A stretch of 64,000 nt of DNA from Amaurobius ferox (lineage: Eukaryota > Arthropoda > Arachnida > Araneae > Amaurobiidae), in the NCBI GenBank assembly GCA_951213105.1, contig OX578138.1, positions 68,504,537 to 68,568,536 of the forward strand, in the 5' to 3' direction. The position numbers and the translations under genes were made by a program. Below are positions 11,501 through 24,032 of the stretch, in pieces. The notes below the pieces were generated by a model. It searched no databases and was not told the origin of the DNA. It was given only the letters and a program-made list of their open reading frames with translations. Numbering within the stretch: position 1 is the first letter of the stretch; the number at the start of each line of letters is the position of its first letter.

Positions 11501-12129
11501 TACCATCCCACCAAACGAACTTTTATTTAGGTCTAAAAATATTACAATTTATAATAAATATTGTGATTAAACAGACAGTTTTACATTATATTTGAACTTG
11601 GCAAGTACGTCCATTTTACAAAAATGGGAAAATGGTTATTGCGAATATAGATAAAAAGATCATTGAAAACTAATATTTAGAGTGAGGTATAATAACATAA
11701 TAAAATATAGATTAAAATGAAAGAAAATAATAAAATTTTAAAAGTAAAATTTAGAAAATATATAAAAAGAAAATATATGAAAAGGAAAAAAAAAATTTGG
11801 CGTATGAAAACAAAAACAGAAATTTAGAATAAAATTTGGAAAAGAAAAATAAGAAAAAATACAAATAAAAAGTGTCAAAAGAAAAAGAAAGATAAAAAAA
11901 AATAAGAACAGTTAACATAGCTTTTTTTTTTTTTTTTTTTTTTTAAAGAAAAAAATAGAGGGAACACAATAAGTTCATATTAGTTAATAAGAATGAAATA
12001 AAGGGATTCATTGATCAAAATGAAATGAGAGCAGAATCTACTCATAAGCTTAGGTCACTTTATAAGAAATTTCCATGGAAACAAGAATACAGTTTTTAAT
12101 TTTATCTACTGAAGAGGGATTTGAACGAA
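11501..12129. other. A/T-rich sequence with a poly-T tract
   Basis: Strongly purine-rich A/G simple sequence, with an uninterrupted T run at about 11922-11944. No gene. Confidence 0.5.
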
Positions 12130-12540
12130 CTTGTCGGAATCTTTTTCACGGAGTCGGTTGGGAAATATTGGGATATCGGAGATCTGAAAGTGACCCTAGT
12201 ACGACTAGCACGGATTCATTGGACTCTGCTATATTGAACGTTGATTTCAAATCCAGAGAACAACGACTACGTAGGGAGCTAACCTGGAGCATAAAAATAG
12301 CATCAGGAGGTTAACCTGAGGTAAAAGCAGCAGGAGGTGGTCAGTCAGTTTGTGAATTACACGCTAATCTGACATTAAAGTAAGGAGAATGCAGAGTCCA
12401 CTTAGACAATAAGAGAATGATATTCCGTCCCAATAGCTCAACAAAAGAGCGTGGACTGGACAGTATTAAGATCCGTGGTTCGATTCGCAGTTGGGGCAGC
12501 AACGCCCTTTACATGTTCCTTAACTAACAGTCCCATATGA
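12130..12540 (+). mobile_element. tRNA-derived SINE, family G (copy 2, permuted unit)
   Basis: The order is body first (12160-12385: 'gtgaccctagtacgac', 'cggattcattggactctg', 'gcaggaggtgg') and then the tRNA-like head (12433-12505, 'aatagctcaac' and B box 'ggttcgattcg'). This is the reverse of a simple SINE, but it is exactly what a slice from a tandem array of head-plus-body units would give. The array at 60.7-61.2 kb shows the same order. The frame open across 12075-12314 is a by-product. Confidence 0.65.
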
Positions 12541-13359
12541 GTAATTTATGCATGACACAACTTTAGAATCCACGTGAAATCGAAACTCTGGCTTTAACGG
12601 GTTCAAAGTGAAAAAAAATATATTCTCAGTTATGCATATTCTCAGTTATCTTACATTAAAATTGAATACTTTTCGTATAAAAATGCACACACAAACATTA
12701 GAAAAGAACTAAAATGAGTGAAAACTAGAAAAATGTAAACACACATGTGGAAAACGAGGAATGATAAGAAAAACTTATTGGTGTACATATAACAGATTGC
12801 CGAGTCTATGTCGACAAATCAAACTGGTTAAAATCCAAAATTATAGAAATAAATCACTTTACATACTATATCTTAGAATACAGACACTTCTTACTATATA
12901 ATATATATATCTGTGGCTGGGAATGATTTACCGCACTAATTTAATACCCTGTTTCTTAACTTATTTTAACCGTTATTAAATGAGTTAGAGCACATATTTC
13001 AAATAACTTTATTTTTAAAAGTTGATTTCTGTGGTTACATAAAGCACTGCAAGAGAGAATAATAACACCGTCCAAAAAGTTTTCGTAATAGTTAATATTT
13101 TTAGTTTTATTCCACAAGTTTAAGCGGGAGTAGGTTAAATTACACCGATTTAAACTTCCCCTGTTAGGCATACCATGAGATATAATTTGTGAGGATATTA
13201 AGTCTGAAAGTTTTCTCAGCGAAGAAATAAACTCATATACTTTAATTTTTCTATTAACTCTTTCTATAGAATGCAAATCTGTCTTGTGGAAATGGTAATT
13301 CAATTAGAGGATCATTAGACAATGAAAATTAAATATTTTTTTTATATCAAAGCGTATGC
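12541..13359. other. Unassigned sequence
   Basis: AT-rich. The minus-strand frame at 12956-13303 (115 codons) has no recognisable domain or codon signal. I do not call it a gene. Confidence 0.35.
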
Positions 13360-14145
13360 ACGGTGTCCCAAAGAGATTGAAACGCACTTTAATTCTTTGC
13401 CTGTTGGAGATAAGTGGCTAATGTAAATTGCAAAAATGTTGAAAGTAAGGTAGGAAATAAGGCTACGTTAATGAAATAGTCCCTCCATTCATTTTCAAAA
13501 TGTTACACTTTTGAAATTTTTATACGACCCCCTTAGACAAATTCGGTCAATCAGAAAACTTTTATTTTTAATGCAACAAGATCATTAGAAAAACTGCATA
13601 TCTGCATCTTTAAAATTAACTGAATTATGATAAAGGAAAAAATCTGACTTATGTCATTTTTTCGTACCATGTGAAAGGCTGTTTCATCAGTGAAAATAAG
13701 GTTCATAAACAAATTGACGATGGAAATTGTTTAGATCAAAAATACGTATAATATGTGTCAACATTTTTCATCACAATTGCATCTAAATAAAGTATTATAC
13801 AGACAGCGATCATATAAAACAGTGGTACTCACTACGTGGTTGGGTATCCTATGTATTATCATAGAGTTTTATTTTTTTTGGATATGTCACAAATGCATAT
13901 TTCTAATTTGATATATGGTCCCCCTTCACAATGTTCAATTTTCAATTAAATATAACTCGCTGAATTTTAGAGATAGAGGTATGGGGGGTTTTTTAATGAT
14001 CTTGTTGCATTAAAAATAAACAATTTTCTGATTGACCAACTTTGTCTGAGGGGTTGAAATAGTCCGAAAAAAGTTAAGAAAATAATGTAACTTTTTGAAA
14101 ATGAATGGGAGGACTATTTTATTAACGTAGTTTTATTTCCTACCT
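13360..14145 (-). mobile_element. Long-TIR mariner-type element, family D (truncated copy)
   Basis: It begins 'cacggtgtcccaaagagattg', matching the ends of the intact copy at 61594-62448, and contains the whole internal region of that copy in the opposite direction. About 240 bp at each end are inverted copies of each other. The right terminus is lost where a family B terminus was joined at 14145. Contains no ORF of use. Non-autonomous Tc1/mariner-like. Confidence 0.75.
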
Positions 14146-14160
14146 GCTGCCCACATCAGA
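14145..14160 (-). mobile_element. 16-bp family A/B terminal fragment
   Basis: The exact shared 5' terminus of families A and B (TGCTGCCCACATCAGA on the plus strand) stands alone between the broken D element and the next family B copy. It may be the stub of a second, deleted, tandem copy. Confidence 0.65.
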
Positions 14161-14164
14161 TATT

Positions 14165-14946
14165 TTCTTTCCCTGCAATACATGATAATGTATAATGTAT
14201 TGGAATCATGGCGGAAATTGCAACTCGTGATTTCGACGGATCTACTCTTGGGACCTCTAGAACACGGAAACACTATTTTTAGCGTGACGTCTGTGTGTGT
14301 GTGTCTGTCTGTGTGTGCAATGTGCGTATCTACTCTAACTCAAAACTAATGGGCTAAATATCATAAAATTTTGTAGGTAAGTCACTTGTGTGTGACTCTG
14401 GTGCTGATTAGATTTTGGTACGATCATAGATAAAAGAACCCGCCTTTTTTTGCAAAATGACCTTCAAAAATTGTCTGTATTCACTCTAGCTGAAAAACTA
14501 ATACATCGGATTTTACAAAATTTGGCAGATAAGTCACTTGTGGGATACGCTGGTGCTGATTAGATTTTGGTACGATTCTGAAAAAAATAGCCTGCCGTTT
14601 TTTACAAAATGGCCCGCAAAAATCATCAAAATATAAAGTAAGAAACTACGTATGCTCAAATATGTCAATTAAATGGTTGTTTTATGCAATTTTTAACGGT
14701 GAAAACAATAAGACCAACCCCATTACACTGGGGCTAGCCGTTCTGGAGATATTTTAGTTTTGCCGCATTTTCGTTACTCCACCGTTAAAAAAAGTCCAGT
14801 TACCAACTGAGAACGAAAATTGTGCACATTCGGTGTCATTTTAAATTATTATGAGCGTTATTTTGTGCAATTAAACTCTATAATGAATTATTGAAGAAAT
14901 AAAGAGAATGAATCTGCAGGGAAAATCATGTGCTGGCCACATCAGA
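14165..14946 (-). mobile_element. Helitron-like family B, full copy (B3)
   Basis: Minus-strand copy of about 782 bp. The 3' end is at 14165 with a partly decayed hairpin, the GT/GTCT tract is at about 14290-14316, and the 5' end (TGTGGCCAGCACATGA) is near 14946. The subterminal repeat 'ctgcagggaaa' is next to the 5' end. No ORF. Confidence 0.75.
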
Positions 14947-17650
14947 TTTTAAATTTATTAATATAATGGTTACAATATTAAATTAGGGGTAGCCGTAAAT
15001 TTAACATAGTACATTGCAGATGTGAAATCCACCTTGTTAATTTTCTATGTTGCCCCATGTTCCTGAAAAGTAACTTGATTAATAGACATTAAATGTCAAT
15101 TAACTTACATAAGTGTCGAGACAAAATTTTGTCATATTAAAGTTTATTAAAATATTCTTATTATTATTTATACTTTATTATTAAATATTATCTACAAAAA
15201 TTATCAGGTATTACCATAATAGTTATAGGTGTGTATTTTACCTAGAGACGGCAGGTTGTGATACAGTGGGCGAGTATTATTAATTTATTAAACTACCTAC
15301 TGGTTAAGACCAGCCTTTCAAATATTCAATTTCAAATACCTCTTCAAATATTATATGTGAAATATTACTTGGGTCATCTTTGATGCATCTCCTTGGTCAT
15401 GGACTCTTTGCCGAGTCGTATTGGAAATTTCTCTTGAAATTTTGCACACATTTCTAGGAGCATTTGTTCTCACAATTTTAACGAGGCTGCACGCTTGCCT
15501 ACTTGAAGTATATAGAAGCATATTATGTAATGTAGAATCACAGAATAGAAAATATATTGATCGTAGCCTCTTTTTCTACATCATCAACACGTAATTTGTA
15601 ATAGTGTAATCGTAATGTAATTATCCTTTACACAAAATGTAGCATAGGGGTACTATATATGTTTCCCTCTTCTTCTCATTGGCTTTAGCTACTCATTCTC
15701 CATTAGTTCTAATAATATAAGTGGAGTTCATGTTCAGCTTCATTGGATCATCTCCTCTTGCCTTACAGCCTTGTTTGCGTCATGAAGAGCAAGTGGTGCA
15801 ACGAGGTCATAATGTAATATCTTGGCCAGGAACTTACTCTCCGCCCCATCATATAAAACATACGTCTCATGTCTTGGCCTTGGTGCCAGTCTGTCGTTTA
15901 TGCATCTGCAGACAATGTAATGTTTCCTATTCTCACTGTATCACATATCAGTTTACGTTTTCTGTGTTTATTTAATAGTATAATTAATGTTTCAGAAAAC
16001 TTTAAGTTAGAGAAATGTTTATGTGTGATTGAAATGCAGAACTCTTTGTGTTAGAAAAGTGTTCTTTGAATACTTTGTGATGAAAGTTGTTGTTAGTGGT
16101 CACTATTTTTATTTTGTCCATATTATGAAGTTTGTGGAAAGGGCTGGCATCTGAATCAGAAAGGAAACCTGAAACTGAGGACACACCGAAGATACTAGCA
16201 GCTGTCAAGTTTCTACAGAAGCCAGCAAACGCGCTATTAAGCTCCACTGTTTTACCGACGTTGGCCGGAATATAAAATGGTTATTCATTTATCCAATACG
16301 CCTTTTGAAAGCTCGAATAAATTAATTCAACTAATAGTTACTTTAAATCCCAGATAACGCCAGATACATATTATAGTTCGAAGTAATCTAAAACTAATAC
16401 AACTTCGTATAAAGCAGCATACCACACAAAATAATAGTAGCAACCAATTGCAAGAGCAAAAGACAGTATAACACATAAGAAGCGCAACCTTAACTCGTAA
16501 GAGCAAAATCGGCAACTGATGTGAGAACAGCAAACGTGACTGAAGCAGGGAAAGGGTGTTGCCAACAGCAGGAGAAGAAATAAGAGGTAAAAACCCATAA
16601 ATAAGGAACACGATGTGATACACGATGAATGAACGGAAAATACAAAAAATAAAGACAGTAAACGTGCAACTTATTGTGGTTGTACTGACGATGGTTTTTA
16701 TTAAACGTTTACTCTTCTCTTTGGTATGTTACCGTTCAGGTATTGTACCCCACATCTTGTTTCTTCCTCCTGATTTTTATCTCTTTATCTTCTCCCACCG
16801 TTGGTGACACACGGTCTATGCTTACATAAGTCGCCGATCTTGCTCTCACGAGTGAAAGCTGAGCTTCTTGTGTGCCATGACGAAGAAGGCTGTTTCTTGT
16901 TTTCGAAACCGGTCAATACTATTAATTGCTTGATGTCTGCTGCTTTTAACGAGACTGTTTTAGTTTTATTACTTTAGCAGCAGTTTGAGGTGTACGTATT
17001 AAATTGATTGTGGGAACTGTTATTACAAACATGATTTTTCATTTGGATATGTACCTGGAGAATCATCATAAAAGCAAAAGAAAACATTACCTATATATGT
17101 TGATGCTTTTATGTGGATATGCACATTCATGCAATCAATTACTTCTATATGTATACACATATAGTATACATGGTTAACAACTTGGATTCACAGTCAAATG
17201 AAAAGTAATTTTTTCTTACCTGAAAAAGAAATGAAATATAAATCAAGTGTCATCCACAGGACTATGAAGACAAATGCATGTTAAATAATGCATAGAATCA
17301 TAAAATGCATAAATCTGATATCAGTCTCTTCCTGAAATGTATGATATATTCATTTATAAAAAGTAAAGTAATGGGATCGAAAATATGAATTAAAGTTTCG
17401 AATGGATTTATACACTTTCGGCATACCGTTGGATAGTAATCTACTTTTTTTGGCTGGCGTCAGTGTACATTGCTAGGAATACCCGAAATATATTCAAGGT
17501 ATATTACATAACCCCCCCCCCCCCCAAAAAAAAAACTACTTATAACCAACTACCAACTATTATTATTAAGTCCTAGTTCTTTAATCTTAACAACACATTT
17601 GGCAAAATATTGACAACTTGACAATTTTTGAAAATTTATCAATTGTTATA
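14947..17650. other. Unassigned 2.7-kb stretch
   Basis: I find no supported gene. Open frames at 15721-15975 and 16327-16623 look random (no domain, no matching codon pattern). At 16885-16915 there is an imperfect hairpin followed by 'cgaaaccggtca', a phrase of the kind found near the ends of many invertebrate retroelements. A homopolymer pair, about 15 C followed by about 10 A, lies at 17512-17536. Confidence 0.35.
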
Positions 17651-19080
17651 AACTGCTGGTCATTAAACTGCTGGTCATAAATTGCTGGCCTACACCATGA
17701 AGGCGGAATACAACAAACGTCAAATTTGCATGAAATGTACTACATGCTGGGATATGCAAATGATTAGCATTGCCGCGCATGCGCTCAAAGTAGGTATGAG
17801 TAACGCCATTTACATTCTGTAAATACATTCCATAAAAGAGGAGCTTGCACAGCTCTTTTCTCATTCGGAAATCGTATTTAATCGTTGGTTGTTTGTGTAA
17901 AGGTCGTGTTATGCCTCGTTTAAGAAGGAGAAACTCCTACCAACACATGTCCAAATTCGACCGCAGCAGGTTCGTGGCCTATCGGGATTGCGGTTTATCG
18001 TTCCGCGACTTTGGTGCTCACGTTGGTCGGGATTCCATGACTGTCAAACGAATATGGAATCGATGGGTCCAGGAGAGCCATACTGAACGCCATGCAGGAT
18101 CTCAGAGTCCTCGGGCCACTAACGACCGAGAGGACAGACATGTTGTCCTCTCGGCCTAAAGCCACGTCACTTATCCTGAGTTAGGAATTTGACTAGCTTG
18201 CAGGACGACAAGTATCCGAACGGACAGTGTGACAACGTTTGTCGCACCACGGACTGTCAGCATGTTGCGGCTTCCCTTGACGCTGCAGCAGAGACAGATG
18301 CGCCTACAATAGTGCGTTGATGCGCACAGTGGTGCGACGACACTGGACACAGGAGTGGTACCACATCGTCTTATCAGACGAATCCCGGTTCTGCGTACAG
18401 CATCAGGATGGACGTATCCGTGTATGGAGGCACCGAGGAGAACGAACGTTGCCAGTTTGCACTCGTCATCGTCATACGGGCCCAGCACCTGGCGTGATGG
18501 TATGGGATGCCATTGGGTACACATCCCAGTCATCTCTTGATCGCATGGCCGGTAATGTGGACATTCTCCGTTACATTTCTGACGTGTGAAATCACGTGGT
18601 GGTGCTCTATATTCGAGGCCTGCGTGACGCCACCATTCAACAAGATAATGCACAACCGCATGTTGCCCGTGCTGATCTGACCTTCCTCGATTCAGGGGGT
18701 GTTCGACTGTTGCCCTGGCCAGCACGTTCTCTAGATCTGTCACCCATTGAGAACATCTGGTCATGGGTTGCCGAGAGACTGCCACGCCACCACTCGCCAG
18801 TCACTACGATTGATGAACTCTGGCATAAAGTTGAAGCCGCATGCAATGAGTTCCCGTATCTGTCATCCAAGCTGAATTCGATTCGATGCCCAGCCGGATT
18901 ACAGCTGTTTTTGCTGCCAGAGGTGTCAGCTCTTTGTACTGAATTCAGTATGCTGTGTGCACCAAACCACCTACATATTTAATCATACCGTCCTCCATTA
19001 TACTCTATATGTACAATAAATAAAACTCTGCTATTTGCTTTCCTTCCTGGTGTAGCAATTTTAATGACCATCTGTGTACA
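17651..19080 (+). mobile_element. Tc1-like DNA transposon (dead copy)
   Basis: The terminal inverted repeats are recognisable. The right end read inward ('gatggtcattaaaattgcta' followed by 'caccaggaagg') corresponds to 'ctggtcataaattgctg..ctacaccatgaagg' at the left (17671-17702). The left end is followed by a short duplicated 'actgctggtcatt'. Total length of about 1.4 kb is usual for a Tc1 element. It is more GC-rich than the surrounding DNA. The transposase within is broken, so this copy cannot move itself. Confidence 0.8.
17911..18982 (+). pseudogene. Tc1-family transposase, frameshifted (DD34E)
   Basis: It would cut and paste the element by a DDE mechanism. The start at 17911 (MPRLRRRNSY) leads a helix-turn-helix region ('YRDCGLSFRDFGAHVGRDS'). 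The frame is lost between about 18160 and 18316 through at least one indel and several stops, then resumes. The first catalytic Asp is in 'IVLSDESRF' (codon 18374). An in-frame TGA lies at 18587-18589. The second Asp is in 'IQQDNAQPH' (codon 18644) and the Glu in 'LSPIENIW' (codon 18749), exactly 34 residues later. This DD34E spacing is the Tc1 signature. All three catalytic residues survive, but the reading frame does not. Confidence 0.9.
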
Positions 19081-20040
19081 TAATCTGGTTAAGAACTTCA
19101 ACAGTGACGTAGATTTTGAGATCTTTCCACATAGGGTATATAAACTGATCATCGATCATTTGAATCGAGTCAACGTGATACAAATAAAAAATGTTTTGTG
19201 ATTCAGTCTGCAGATAACTGCTGGTACGGGCACGTTAAATCTGTGGGCCTGACAGTCCTTCCCATAGGAGGGTGGCGGAAGAAAGAGTATATGGTGCCCG
19301 TTTAAGTAGGCTAACTGGGTTTTGGTTTAAATTGGACGACACTGCCCCTGCCGTCCAAACAAATGACTTACATTTTCAGGGTAGGTCGGACGTCTAGGTA
19401 AAAAAAACACATGGTTGTTTTGTGACTTGGTTAAATAGTTAGGTCACAAAACAACATCTCCAGGGCGTGTTCCGTGGAACCCTGGTGTTCGACAAAAGGG
19501 TGATTTCTTGTACGTTTTTTGAAAATGTAAAAAAACGTGTAAAATTTCGAATGCATTATTTGGACCACTAAGACCTTTATCTCATTTTGAAGATCCACCA
19601 TCAAATTATATTTCAAAAGGTTTCCGTGATTAAATGTTTGAAAAGCCTAGAACGTAACCACCTGTATATTCATCCTGTTTATGCTTACTGATGCTTTTAA
19701 TAAAATCGTAGGTCATCCGCAAAGGCGAACTCATCCTTCTATCCTGAAAATACACTCAGAATTCCAGAGTATATGTCGTAACGATATATATAGGCGATAT
19801 GTATTACGCTAGCTGTATACATCCACTTTAGATCATTCTGGGATAAATTCGGGTGGTGGTGGTGGTGGTGGTGGGGGTTAATGACCCGAAAATGTCGATA
19901 AAATTGAAATAAACGATAATACAAAATAAATATACTTAAATATATTAATTACAAGACGCCTTTGGCTACCAGCCTGTTCGCTACCCTTGAAAATTCTGAC
20001 CGTGGCAAACTCGCTGGTGCGACCTACCAGAAAGGTGTTG
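19081..20040. other. Unassigned, with a 13-bp perfect hairpin and a (GGT)n tract
   Basis: No gene seen. A perfect inverted repeat, GGTTGTTTTGTGAC-type arms at 19414-19426 and 19443-19455, surrounds a 16-nt loop. A (GGT)n run of about 25 bp lies at 19852-19876. Confidence 0.4.
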
Positions 20041-20360
20041 AAGACCCAGACCGTCCGACTCGTCCTGAGGACTTAGAGTAACTAGTTGGACGGCCGGGAA
20101 GCTACCAGAAAGGTGTAAGGTAACTGTTTGGACGGCCAGGAAGTGCCACCTAATTTAGACCGGAACCCAGTGGGGGAGCATCCACAGGAACCGTACCCTC
20201 CTTTCCCTACCACCAACCTTTCGGAAGGACTTACGGTCACACATGTTAACGTGATCGTACTCCACGTGAACACGGCAGCAGTTTTTAAAAGTGGCGGGAT
20301 TCGAACCCGGGCCTACCGACTGCAATTTCCGCTGGCTAACTACTGGGCTACCCTCCGCGA
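20041..20360 (-). mobile_element. tRNA-headed SINE, family S (copy 1)
   Basis: Read on the minus strand, the head starts near 20358 with an A box ('tagcccagtagttagcc') and a B box ('gggttcgaatccc') about 40 bp later. The body then runs through 'gagtacgatcacgttaaca', 'ggaaaggagggtacggt' and 'tgggttccggtctaaatta', and the tail is a hairpin bounded by 'ggccgtccaa' and 'cggacggtctggg'. The tail appears twice in slightly different versions at 20041-20150. Polymerase III-type promoter boxes are intact. Confidence 0.75.
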
Positions 20361-20384
20361 CAATCTCCATAACTTTCTTTTTAT

Positions 20385-20602
20385 TCACCCAATTTAGACC
20401 GGAACCCAGTAGGGGAGGCATCCACAGGGACCGTACCCTCCTTCCCCAATTACCAAACAATCGGATGGACTTAAGGACTCACATGTTTAACGTGATCGTA
20501 CTCTGCGTGAACACGGCTGCAGTTTTGGCAGTGGCGGGAATCGAACCCGGGCCTACCGAGTGCAATTCCCGCGCACTAACCACTGTGCTACAGCGCCCTC
20601 AA
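20385..20602 (-). mobile_element. tRNA-headed SINE, family S (copy 2, tail missing)
   Basis: Same family and direction as the neighbouring copy. The head begins near 20600 ('gcgctgtagcacagtggtta'), the B box is 'gggttcgattccc', and the same body follows. It stops at 'ctaaattgggtgaat' near 20390, so the hairpin tail is absent. Confidence 0.75.
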
Positions 20603-20795
20603 CCCCGTGGAGTTAACAAAGTTTGGTTTAGTTTAATGACGTTAAAACTAATAATGAAATTTTAAGGCAATGAATTTGCAAAAACAACATTATTCAAAAT
20701 TGGCAAAACTATCTCAATAATTATATTTCTCCTCGCTCTCACGATCCAGCCGGGATTTTAAATTTTCTTCCCCTTATTAACTCTGATATTTAAAT

Positions 20796-21083
20796 TGTAC
20801 CAAAAAATAATCAAAATCAGAGTCGCATACAAGGGACTTACATACCAAATTTTATGAACTTTGGTCCATAAGTTTTTGAGTTAGAGTGGATACATACATT
20901 GCAAACAGAAACAGACGGACACATACACAAGCAGATTCACAGACACATACACAGACGTCACTCCAAAAATAGATTTTTCGTATTCTAGAGGTTCCGAAAC
21001 GTGTAGATTCGTCGAAAACACGAGTTGCTGTTTTCGGCATGATCCCAATACTTTCCCTATACCATGTATTGCAGGGAAAGTAA
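20796..21083 (+). mobile_element. Helitron-like family B, 3' part (B4)
   Basis: A 5'-truncated copy. It keeps the block from 'gtaccaaaa' through 'tttgagttagagtggatac', a degenerate CA-rich tract (20905-20960), and the terminal hairpin with GTAA at 21080-21083. No coding content. Confidence 0.75.
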
Positions 21084-22291
21084 AAGTAAAAATAAAATTT
21101 TGGAACAGCATCGTTAACTACACAGGAAGCAACAAAGTAATTTCCAAATTGCCAAATGCCACTGTATACAAATACGTACACTGTATACAATAATGTACTA
21201 CAAATACTGTGTTTAAATACGATCAATACAGCGTTTAAATAAAGGTAAATAAACGAACAGCTGCGAACTCAAAAAACAAGACAATTTGGAAGTATCTGTA
21301 ATATTAAAAGTGCAAAAAACGCTCAATTCCATTTTTGCGGAACAAATACCATTTACAGAAGACAGAATTCGACTTCATTGAAGAAATATTCATTGTGTCA
21401 TACATTACCACTCACAACATTTGACGCGCTAGAGAGATGGCCGGTAAAGTAGTTAACGAACTAACACTACTACACTTTTAAGAAATATATGTATTCTTGT
21501 GTGAAATGTGTGTATTTGTTGGTTGCTCAGCTACCATACAAAAATGCTTGTTTGCACAAACTAAATAACAATGTTATTCAGATTTCCGAATGCGTGACCA
21601 TTTTGCATTATTTGATTTCGTACGTAAACGCAAATTATGTATTGTGTTTTGAGTTCTTTAAATGAAAGGATATGAATAAATGTATAGATTGAAATATGGT
21701 CTAATTTTTAAAGATTGAACTCGGATTTGACAGGACAGAATTCAACAGGTAAGGGATATACATTCACAGAAAGGAATGAAAGCTTCAGCATCTTGTTTTC
21801 TAAACACGAGATTTACAAATTGAGAAGTGTGAAAGAGTCTAACATTACTCACATAAATTGAAATACGTTTCCATTTTCAAAGATTAAAGTGGGCTGTATA
21901 ACAGGGCGGTCTTCAAATGGTGGTGAACTAGTCGTTCCCAGAAAATGCCTCCAAACTTTGACATACCGCTTTCTAGATAAGATATTTACCAATTGACTGC
22001 AAGAAACTGTTAGACTTTATGTTGTAAAATGTTTATTACTAATTGTTATTACTAATTTATTAATTTATTATTAATTTATTATTTTTCCTATTATAGATAG
22101 ATGTATAGAGTGTTATAGAGGTATAAAGCAAGCGTTTCCTCGTCCGCTTTCGCCTGCATGGTTGTGGATTCGAATATTACCTACAGACATAGCTATTGTC
22201 GTGCTCGTTTAGGGTGTAATGGGATCCTCTCCCAGTGGTACCCCAGAGTAACGTTATGTGACGCTAAAAAAAGAAAATGGATAGAATGTGA
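21084..22291. other. Unassigned AT-rich sequence
   Basis: No supported gene, RNA or recognised repeat. Short TTA/ATT-rich runs lie near 22030-22085. Confidence 0.35.
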
Positions 22292-22310
22292 AAAAAAATA
22301 TATATATATA

Positions 22311-22352
<42 letters not shown>
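22292..22352. repeat. (TA)n microsatellite, left flank of D composite
   Basis: TA tract that stops exactly at the left end of the D element (CAGTGTGCC). A second TA tract resumes at its right end (28106), so the element appears to have landed in one microsatellite. Confidence 0.85.
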
Positions 22353-22354
<2 letters not shown>

Positions 22355-22583
22355 CAGTGTGCCCCAAGAAGATTGAAACGCGTTTAATTCTTCAACTGGT
22401 AGAGATAAGTGGGCAATATAAATTGCAAAAAGGTTGCAAGTAAGGTAGGAAATGAGATTACGTTAATGAAATAATCCTCCTATTAATTTTCAAAAAAAAA
22501 TTTTTTTTTAATTTTCATACGACCCTCTTAGACAAATATGGTCAATTAGAAAATTTTTATTTTAATGCAACAAGATCATTAAA

Positions 22584-23824
22584 TCAAGAAAGATCAATCA
22601 CATACATAAAGCATTGATTATGAAACACTTTCCAACTTCAATGCAATTTTATATAAATATCTCTAAGTTGCGATACATTCCTCGGCAATATTTTTAAAAT
22701 TATCACAATACTACATTAATTTATTATATTTGAAAACTTAAAACTTCATCGAAAAAAATGAACTTCATTCAAATGACGGTATTGAAATATAAATTGCCTG
22801 GTTTAAGCATCTCTAAAATGCGATACATTCCTCTTTATTTTTAAAATTATCGTAATACTACAATAATTTATTGTATTTGAAAACTTCATCGAAAACAAAT
22901 GAACTTATTCAAATGAAATCATCGAAATATCAATAGCCTCCATATAGAAGTAGCATTTCCTTCATAAATAATTTTCCAATCCTTTCATTCATTACAATAC
23001 TATAATATTTTATTTTATTTAAAAACATAAAACCATGGAGGTACTGTAAATTAACTCTATGAGTTAAACTACTCCATGAGTCACGACTCCATGAGTAAAA
23101 CAATTTTGCTTTAAAGAAAGTCAGCAATTTTTATACAACTCATTCTATACCTCTTTTGGTGTTTACATTTTCCATAAGTGAAAATTAGGCTTCGTTGTAG
23201 AAATAAGAAAAGTTTGATAATCATTTAAACTCAAATATATTGTAATTACGTTGTCTGAGTAGATGCCCAGAATTTAAGCAAAAATAAAGCGGTTTTAGGA
23301 CGGATACAATACTACATAACAATTAAAAAGAACTTAAAAATCCCAATTTTGAAGCAAGATGGATGCCATATTTTATTTTGAAGTGGGTCACGTGATCTCT
23401 TCATATAATGGCCACGTGATCTCTTCATGAAAAGGGTGTAATTATTATTTTAATTTTTATTTAACAACTTCTGAATGTATTTTGCTGAAATATTTTTATA
23501 TATTTTATGGGATAATTTGAAAATTTTCTAAAATTTTCGAGGCAATTTGTGAATTTTAAATTCGATTAAAAAATGTTTAAAAATTAGGTCCCATACTGTT
23601 CCATGTATTTCATATTTTCAACCTGGGTATTATCCAAAACTAATTGGATGATATTTTTCATTTATATTCCCATAGGTCCCACAGACCGTCGGAACAGCAT
23701 ACCAAAATGTAATTTTGATAAAGTCATTTTTACGGCAGTTATCGTGCTAACGGAGAGACAGACAGACAGACTGACAGAATGAACAAAGTCATAAACACAT
23801 TTTTAACTATGTTATAATGTGGTA
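22584..23824 (+). mobile_element. Helitron-like family E (E1), inserted in D
   Basis: About 1241 bp. It starts TCAAGAAAGATCAATCA, carries a short GACA/GTCT tract near its 3' end (23756-23780, next to 'ggcagttatcgtgctaacgg'), and ends in a hairpin-forming region 'acacatttttaactatgtt' followed by 'aatgtggta'. The D sequence is interrupted between 'gatcattaa' and 'aaaaaccgcat', so both borders are read directly. Non-coding. A 5' TC, a 3' hairpin and a GTCT core fit a Helentron-derived element; weaker than for A and B. Confidence 0.7.
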
Positions 23825-24032
23825 AAAAACCGCATATATGTATCTTTATAATTGAGCTAGTTATATTTTATTGAAAATTGAACATTGTGAATAGGGATCA
23901 TATATCACATTAGAAATGTAAATTTGTTACATATCACAAAAATGATAAAACTCGAAGATAATTTTAATTATGTGCCAAACCGCATGGCGATTACCACTGC
24001 TTTATATGATGTACGTCTGTGTAATGCTTTAT

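Noticed and set aside
11082..11595. Overlapping frames of 92-136 codons on both strands
   Set aside because: They lie over a tRNA-derived SINE whose GC-richer sequence keeps frames open by chance. No domain is visible.
18171..18870. Minus-strand frames of 77 and 204 codons
   Set aside because: Antisense shadows of the Tc1 transposase remnant, which is supported by its catalytic motifs on the plus strand.
23756..23780. GACA/GTCT tracts as a CRISPR array or independent microsatellites
   Set aside because: They have no spacers and occur at fixed positions within A, B, E and F elements, so they are element parts.
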